From the NCBI GenBank assembly GCA_010909165.1, contig MU008171.1, positions 1,054,001 through 1,118,000 on the forward strand: DNA of 64,000 bases, given 5' to 3'. The notes under the pieces were generated by a model. That model had not been told where the DNA came from. It searched no databases and was given only the letters and a program-made list of their open reading frames with translations. This DNA comes from Anthoceros angustus. Its lineage: Eukaryota > Streptophyta > Anthocerotopsida > Anthocerotales > Anthocerotaceae. Of this stretch, positions 58,401 to 64,000 are shown one piece after another; the first letter of the stretch is position 1, and the number at the start of each line of letters is the position of its first letter. The position numbers and the translations under genes were made by a program.

Positions 58401-61380
58401 TCAACTGAGTCCTGACCGGACTTCGAAGCCATCAGACCTTGTTGGGCCATTTCCCTGCAAAGAACAATGACAAATAACAGGTTCGTAATGACTCAAAAAG
58501 CGGCCAACGTGCCACCCCCTGTCCACAACTACCCGAATCATACCTGATGTCAAGCTTCACATCAGCAGCTCCAACCATGCATAGAAAGCGGCTTGGAGCA
58601 TGATCAAATGGGTAGAGTCGAGTTGCCCATGCAATAGCACAGAACCTTGCTTCACCCTCCTCCTACAAAAACCAATGTACTCCAATGAGGATCATATTCC
58701 TTCTGCAACACTAGGATCACACACAGCTCGTACTCACCGCCTTGCTGTTCTGCAGCAGCAGTGCGTCAATGTCACTCGCCACTTGCCCACTGCACCCCTG
58801 CAGCCATGCAAGACACAAAAGATCAGTTCTTTTCACATTTTCATATAGCCAACCAATGTCGTGAGAACTTCATAAACATGAACACAAGCAAAACCTTGTA
58901 TGCACCAGCAAGTGAAATGACAGCCTCCTGAACAGTTGACCGTACTGAAGAGGACTCCTTGTGTAAAGCATCAAATAGTCGAACTGCCATGTCACTGTTG
59001 ATGCTGCTCAACCGCAAAGCACAGAAAGTAAACATCTTCAATCTCACAAAAATCAAACATTGTCTGTTGAGATATCTGGCTAAAAACATGTCAGTCACCT
59101 AAAAAGGTGGGGTGCTCGTTTGGCAAGTTGTCCAATGGCTTGATAGGTAAAGGCCCTTAAGTTCCGTGTTGATGAATCTGCTGAAGGAAAATAAGAGTGG
59201 TGATTTTATCCAATATTGATACTTCCAACAGTCCGAGCACCCAAAACACATAATTGCAGTGCACCTAACGCACAAGGACCACAATTCATAAGATGATAAC
59301 CACGAGCATTGCGGACCTGCTTCGTTGGACCCTTCATGGAGTAGCTTGATCAACCCATTCAATATCAGAGGGGCCATGGGTTTCAGCTGATCATCTGCAG
59401 CCTGACAGCAAAAAGCAGTCAGGTTACAAGGTTCAGTGGTTTTTATTGAGCAACACCATCCCTACAAAAAAGATAGACATTCTGCATGACCCCTCTTAAG
59501 GAGGCTCTTACATGTTTGAATATCCATACAGCAAATTCCATGCCTGCCTGTTTCAACCGTGGTGTTGTTCCAGCTCCTGTAAAAGCTCACAAGCACACAG
59601 CTTTCCATTCAAATTCCAAGGATAGCAAACGTACGCACACAAAATAAGGCAACTCATTCATTTGTAACCATACTCACCATATATGCAATCGAAGACACAC
59701 TGCAAGGTTGAGGGGAAGACATTAGCAGCTTTTACAGAACGGGTGAACGTGGCCATGAGCCGAGCTTTTAGTGGTAAGCTCGCAGGAGACACCCTTTGTT
59801 CTTCTGCAGACACTGGACTATCTGGTGTGCCTGGAGAAAACGAGCAACAAAACCATAAGAAACAGAAAGCTAGGATTAGGCTGAAAGCAGAAAGCACCAA
59901 CTCAGCCATGAACAGACTTACCTTCAAATATGGAAAAGAGACGGCGTATTAGGTCCAAGTCTTCAAGATCAGCACCATTAGCCTTGCGTTTCAACAACTC
60001 TTCGCCTCTTTTTGCGATACGCTCATTACTGCACAGCACATTGCGGAGAACACACTAGTATAAAGATTAAAAGCCAGACCCCATTGTCCCTGAATACATG
60101 GGAGCTGACAACATGCTCCAGTTTCTGGATAAAATCAGGCCCACATGACAAGTGTGCACCTGTCCACAGAGGCTACAAGGAAAAGGGAATATAAAACATT
60201 TGCTCCCAGCTCTAGCTCTGCAACAACGTTGAGAAGACCCAACTATCACCAAGACAAACCTTCTGTCAAAACTGGCAGAAACAAACGTATCTTCTCAAAG
60301 GGCAGGTGTAGAATTCTGTGAAATCAGGAAAGAGGAGTTGGCAATCTGCACCTTCCGCAGCACAAGCTGGTCTCCTTTGAGAGGATGCTTTCCACATACT
60401 CTACTCGCTTGGGAGAGAGAGAGTCCTGCTGGTGCCACTCTACTTCTGATTCCAGAGAAATAGATCGACAAACTTATTTGCTAGACCTGGAACAACACAC
60501 TTGCTGTTGAGGGACATCCACTTACCCTTCTGGCGGAGGATGATACAGAAGGAAATGTAGGCAAAAGTCCAAAAACAAGACACGATCCTGGGCTGCCTGA
60601 ATGAAAGAGCACTTCTGCACGAATGCATCTGTGACTCGTTCTGAGGCGAATTTTTCAAAACCCTGCAAGTAGCCACGGCGTCATAACAAGCCAAGAGAAC
60701 GAATAGAGAAGGTACGACTAGAAATGTCATGGTCTTCATTATCATGGATAATTGAACAAGTGCTTGTAAATTAGCCACCTTTGCCGCCATCCTTAGAAGC
60801 ATTTCCTGGTGCTGGGCTGGCAGGGCGGCTGACCCAGATAGCAGTAAAGGAGCCGTTTCCGCTTGCTCCTGCCACGAGCAAAAAATCAATATTCTGTGGT
60901 GCCCAGCAGCCCGGACATCACGAGAATTGCAATTCATACCTCCCAGGTCGATCGATCAAATGCCATTTCCAAGTAGACCAAGGAGAAGCTTTTCACCATA
61001 GGAGCAGCTGTGGGGGTTCCATACAGTTTCAACAGCTCTGTCAAGGGCAATTTTATAGACGTCTGATCTTTGATACGCTTATTTATGTGCGTCAACATCT
61101 CCATCACCTGAACGTCAAGCCAAGCACACGTTACGCGACGACTCAGATGGATGAAAACAGGCCCCCATTCTCCATGCGATGTTCTCAATTGCCAGGTGCT
61201 TTCAGCTACCTTTTGCTTGGTGGGGTGATGAGTAGAGCCTAGACGTGCAATGGCAAGAGGCAACAACTTGGACAGGACTTTCTCGAGCTGTGAATCATCT
61301 GTGAGTGCCAATCTGGTCAGGAGTCGATCCAAGGCAGCCACCTCTCCCGGTCCATCTCCCGAGCTACTCGTTTGAGCCAT
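52415..61380 (-). CDS. ECM29: ECM29-like proteasome adaptor (HEAT repeats)
   Basis: A 9-kb gene of roughly thirty short exons; I traced most but did not fix every border. It starts at ATG 61380 (MAQTSSSGDGPGEVAAL), with LLPLAIARLGSTHHPTKQK ending exon 1 and EMLTHINKRIKDQTSIKLPL, LYGTPTAAPMVKSFS and VYLEMAF following, the typical ECM29 N-terminus. Characteristic later blocks are FRYQYDPNKRIQDAMGHIW (near 55930), GGRH-free YCGRHPTLQAKLPEIQ (56600), and a C-terminal HVEAVELLVDIVERHKAGW with SLLGEHLMLA before the TAG at 52415. HEAT repeats occur throughout. ECM29 binds 26S proteasomes, stabilising or inhibiting them under stress and linking them to membranes. Identification is firm; the exon total is approximate. 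No frame damage noticed in the blocks I followed. Confidence 0.9.
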
Positions 61381-62869
61381 TGCGTTCACCTCCTACAGTA
61401 CCTCGCTGCAAGAGAGGCTGAAACTGAAACTCGTCAAAACATCCCACTGTGGACCGACGTCCCAAGTTCCAACCATGGACGTGCAAAGGGAACTGTATGA
61501 CCAATTAATTCATGATGCTGCGTGAATTAGGGCGGAGACGTTGACGATCCTCCCTCCTAGAAAGACGTATTTTCTTAATTTTTGAACCACAGAGGCTGGC
61601 TTGTCCAGGCGTGGACTCACTTGGCAAGTCGACCGCCATCTTGCTAGGGCACACCGAGGCACAACAGCAGCAAGCATAATCTGAGCAGCTGGGTAGGTTA
61701 GTCTGCGTGTCAATAACGCTGTGAAGATCCAGTGAAGCGCAGTAGGGGGAATGTCAGGAAGTGAAATTCATCAGAAGTGGGGTGGAATACGGAGCTAAGG
61801 AGATGATGAGGATGCGAAGGACTTCGTTTAGGACGATGCTGGAGAGAACGTTCGTCACAGGCTCACAGGATGTTGCCCACGAGTGTGCACGATCACGAAA
61901 TTAGGATCGTGCTTCTAGAAGACATTTGGAGGAGGTTCTACGTCGAATAGTGTGAAGGTAATGCGCAGGCCAGGAAAGCAAGGGTGGGTACTTATTGAGG
62001 TAGCAGGGAACACTTCCCATCTTATTAATGCCAGCCCTGGGTATCCATGGCTGATAGAGGCACAAATCCGACAAAACTGGTTAACCACCTCCTGGGGGTC
62101 CGGACAGAGGAGGCTTTGAGGAGCTGTCATTTTGTCCTTCAAGGACTGTCAACACGAAGATAGATATGTGGATACAGTACTTACAATGGCGGGATATCGT
62201 ACTTACGTGAAGAGGTTCCTGAGAGTCCTGGGGGACTAGGCAAAGGGTAAATTATACGTTCCTTAGAGATGTTGAGGTTGTGAAGATTGAACGAACATTT
62301 TGATACCTACCCTTAACATGCCTTCTCTTGTGAATCGGTAAGAGACACTGCGCTCAGGGGCTGAATCTTACACTCGAAGACATGCAACTGCAAAGGACAT
62401 CATGACCACTAGATTGGTGATGCAGCATGTTCCAATACGGCATGATTGATATAATCGAGCAAGACCTAATGGGGATGAAGGCGAGAGCATGCTTGGCTGA
62501 GTCACAACGGACCGAGTTAACAATGACCGTCAGAATGGAGACAATAAATACATACCTGTGAGGATTTAAAGATGCCTGTATAAAGGTTTCCGGCACACCC
62601 CTCGTGGAGCTGCCAGCTACAAGTCTACCATGGACGTAACAGAGCACCTTCCCAATGGCATTCTGCACCTTCATGAACCACGAACCAATGCTAAGTGTAC
62701 CTAAAAGGCTTCCTGAGGCTACCTAGACAAGTGCTTCCCTCTTGAAGGACTCACTTCGCTAACATAATACAGTACAGTTCGGCAGTCGGACTGAAGAATC
62801 CAAATGCCGTCAAAAATGAATTGCAGACATCATTGTACACAACTATGGAATCATTTGTCATTTGCTGCA
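61381..62869. other. ECM29 promoter region and spacer
   Basis: ECM29 upstream region. 61500-62869 has only short ORFs without recognisable domains. Confidence 0.45.
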
Positions 62870-64000
62870 TCAGTTAGACCACACATGAACTAGCCCATGC
62901 CTGTTTCCAGTGTAGATCTCATTCCTCTCTTCGTCGTAGAAGAGAGCAGTCACATCCTCCAGTGCCTCTTGGACAGAACTTCTGATGATGGAGGAGTTGG
63001 TTCGCGCTCGTGGGCTAATCCGCACACACGGATCATCAGCCCGTATTTTAGCCAGGCACTTGCCTGTGAGAATGTTGCTTATGTTGATAGAGCCCACTGC
63101 AAAACACATACCACAGATGAGATGATACACCATTACCAGCACATACCAGTACATAAGGAACAAGCAAAGTACAGCAAAAGTACCTGCACCATCTTCACAG
63201 TGGCTGTGCAAGTGAGCCTTGCAGTAGGAAATGATCAGGTCCTGTTCACTAGTGATGTATATGTTGTTCGTATTGCAATCAGGGTACCAGAGGAGGTGAT
63301 CTTCAAAGGACGTCACTAGTTCACCTCGGAAGTTCCACACTGCTACTGTTCGGTTCCGAAAGGTAAGGAAAAGTTGATTTTCGTAGAGAAAAATAAACGC
63401 CGACGGTGTCATAAACTCCGTTCTACTGACCTCTGTCAGCTGGGCATTTCGCACCTGCTCAATAAGCCACAGATTTCATAAAGCACTGCAAACATGTGAC
63501 ACCGTCTGTAGAGCCCAGCAAGATGAAAACTTACGTCCAGAATCTGCAGATTTTCATTCTCTTGCTTAACCAGCAACTTCTCATTGAACTGCTCGATAAA
63601 GTCAACCTTCTTATTCCGATGCAGAAGGTGATTGAACGCCTTCAAAACAGACCCATCCTCTATAGAAAGGATTTTAAGGGGTACATGACTCTGTGACCGA
63701 TCAAAGATCAGCAGCATGATCCCAGGGCTGATCAACAGACCACAAGAAAAAAAAAGGAGTCATGCCACTGACAAAAAATTTCAAAAAGAAAATAAAAGAG
63801 AACGCTACCTCCGGCATGACAACAAAATTCAATAGGGCACCTGATCTTGATTTCCTGGACATGTTCATCGGATATAGAGTAGAGCATAGTATAATTCTTC
63901 AGATCAAAAACCTTATAGATTCTGTGAGAAGAATGTAACCACCATCAGACTCTTGACAAAACTAGACAGCTCGCTGAGGCATACCAAACAATGGAGGAAG
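62870..64000 (-). CDS. Conserved WD40-like (transducin) plant protein, 3' part
   Basis: The gene enters from beyond the window end, so only its last exons are seen. They read KVFDLKNYTMLYSIS and DEHVQEIKI (63910-63830), SPGIMLLIFDRSQSHVPLK with NHLLHRNKKVDFIEQFNEKL (63732-63535), VRNAQLTEVSRTEFM, FLTFRNRTVAVWNFRGELV and NIYITSEQDLIISYCK (63455-about 63185), then GSINISNILTGKCLAKI and EEIRNEIYTGN-like NEIYTGNRHGLVHVWSN before the stop. I recognise this as a very conserved single-copy plant WD40/beta-propeller protein of uncharacterised function, but cannot name it. Exon borders at 63180 and 63100 are GT-AG. The last repeat keeps the GLVHVW ending of a WD unit. Confidence 0.8.

Overview
The window is nuclear DNA of a land plant. 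Genes carry many short GT-AG introns (mostly 60-250 bp) with GC-rich exons in AT-richer flanks. The gene set is plant-typical: germin-like cupin, ginkbilobin-type DUF26 protein, SKIP31 F-box protein, RAN1-type copper ATPase, RBL9-type rhomboid and HDEL calreticulin. The compact introns and a free-standing single DUF26 protein would fit a non-seed plant (bryophyte, lycophyte or fern), but this is a low-confidence inference; I cannot name the species.

Layout. 1-6.4 kb: a frameshifted germin-like gene, a decayed Ty1/Copia element with matching target-site duplications directly behind its stop codon, then a second broken 3' copy of the germin-like gene. 6.4-9.5 kb: AT-rich DNA with one single-DUF26 secretory ORF and short tandem and inverted repeats. 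9.5-12.1 kb: a divergent pair, a MIC19-like twin-CX9C protein (-) and a DEAD-box-helicase-like protein with only the C-terminal helicase domain (+). 12.4-15.9 kb: an internally deleted Ty3/Gypsy element whose right LTR carries a tandem array. 16.2-18.2 kb: a second divergent pair, a FAM173-type lysine methyltransferase (-) and SKIP31 (+). 18.7-19.1 kb: an ATG-rich minisatellite. 19.6-23.1 kb: a graveyard of mobile-element pieces, including three blocks that look like one unusual cysteine-rich transposon-type protein split by Copia and Gypsy debris. 23.1-26 kb: duplicated AT-rich repeats and unrecognised sequence.

26-64 kb is mostly genic: CKS1 (+), a 1,566-aa PHD-finger protein (+), RBL9-like rhomboid (+), a DUF212 membrane protein (-) divergent from a methyltransferase-16 protein (+), calreticulin (-), RAN1/HMA7-like copper ATPase (-), then an AT-rich gap with two inverted copies of a MITE around a 206-bp (TAAA)n tract, then the large HEAT-repeat proteasome adaptor ECM29 (-) and the 3' part of a conserved WD40-like gene (-) that runs off the window.

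The genes are unrelated housekeeping functions (cell cycle, chromatin, ER folding, copper delivery, proteasome control, organelle membranes), with no operon-like or biosynthetic clustering. The most unusual items are the split cysteine-rich transposon-like gene, the inverted MITE pair, the calreticulin HDEL signal divided by an intron with a 12-nt last exon, and the N-terminally reduced helicase-like gene. Exon boundaries were derived by hand from frame continuity and GT-AG sites, so they are predictions.
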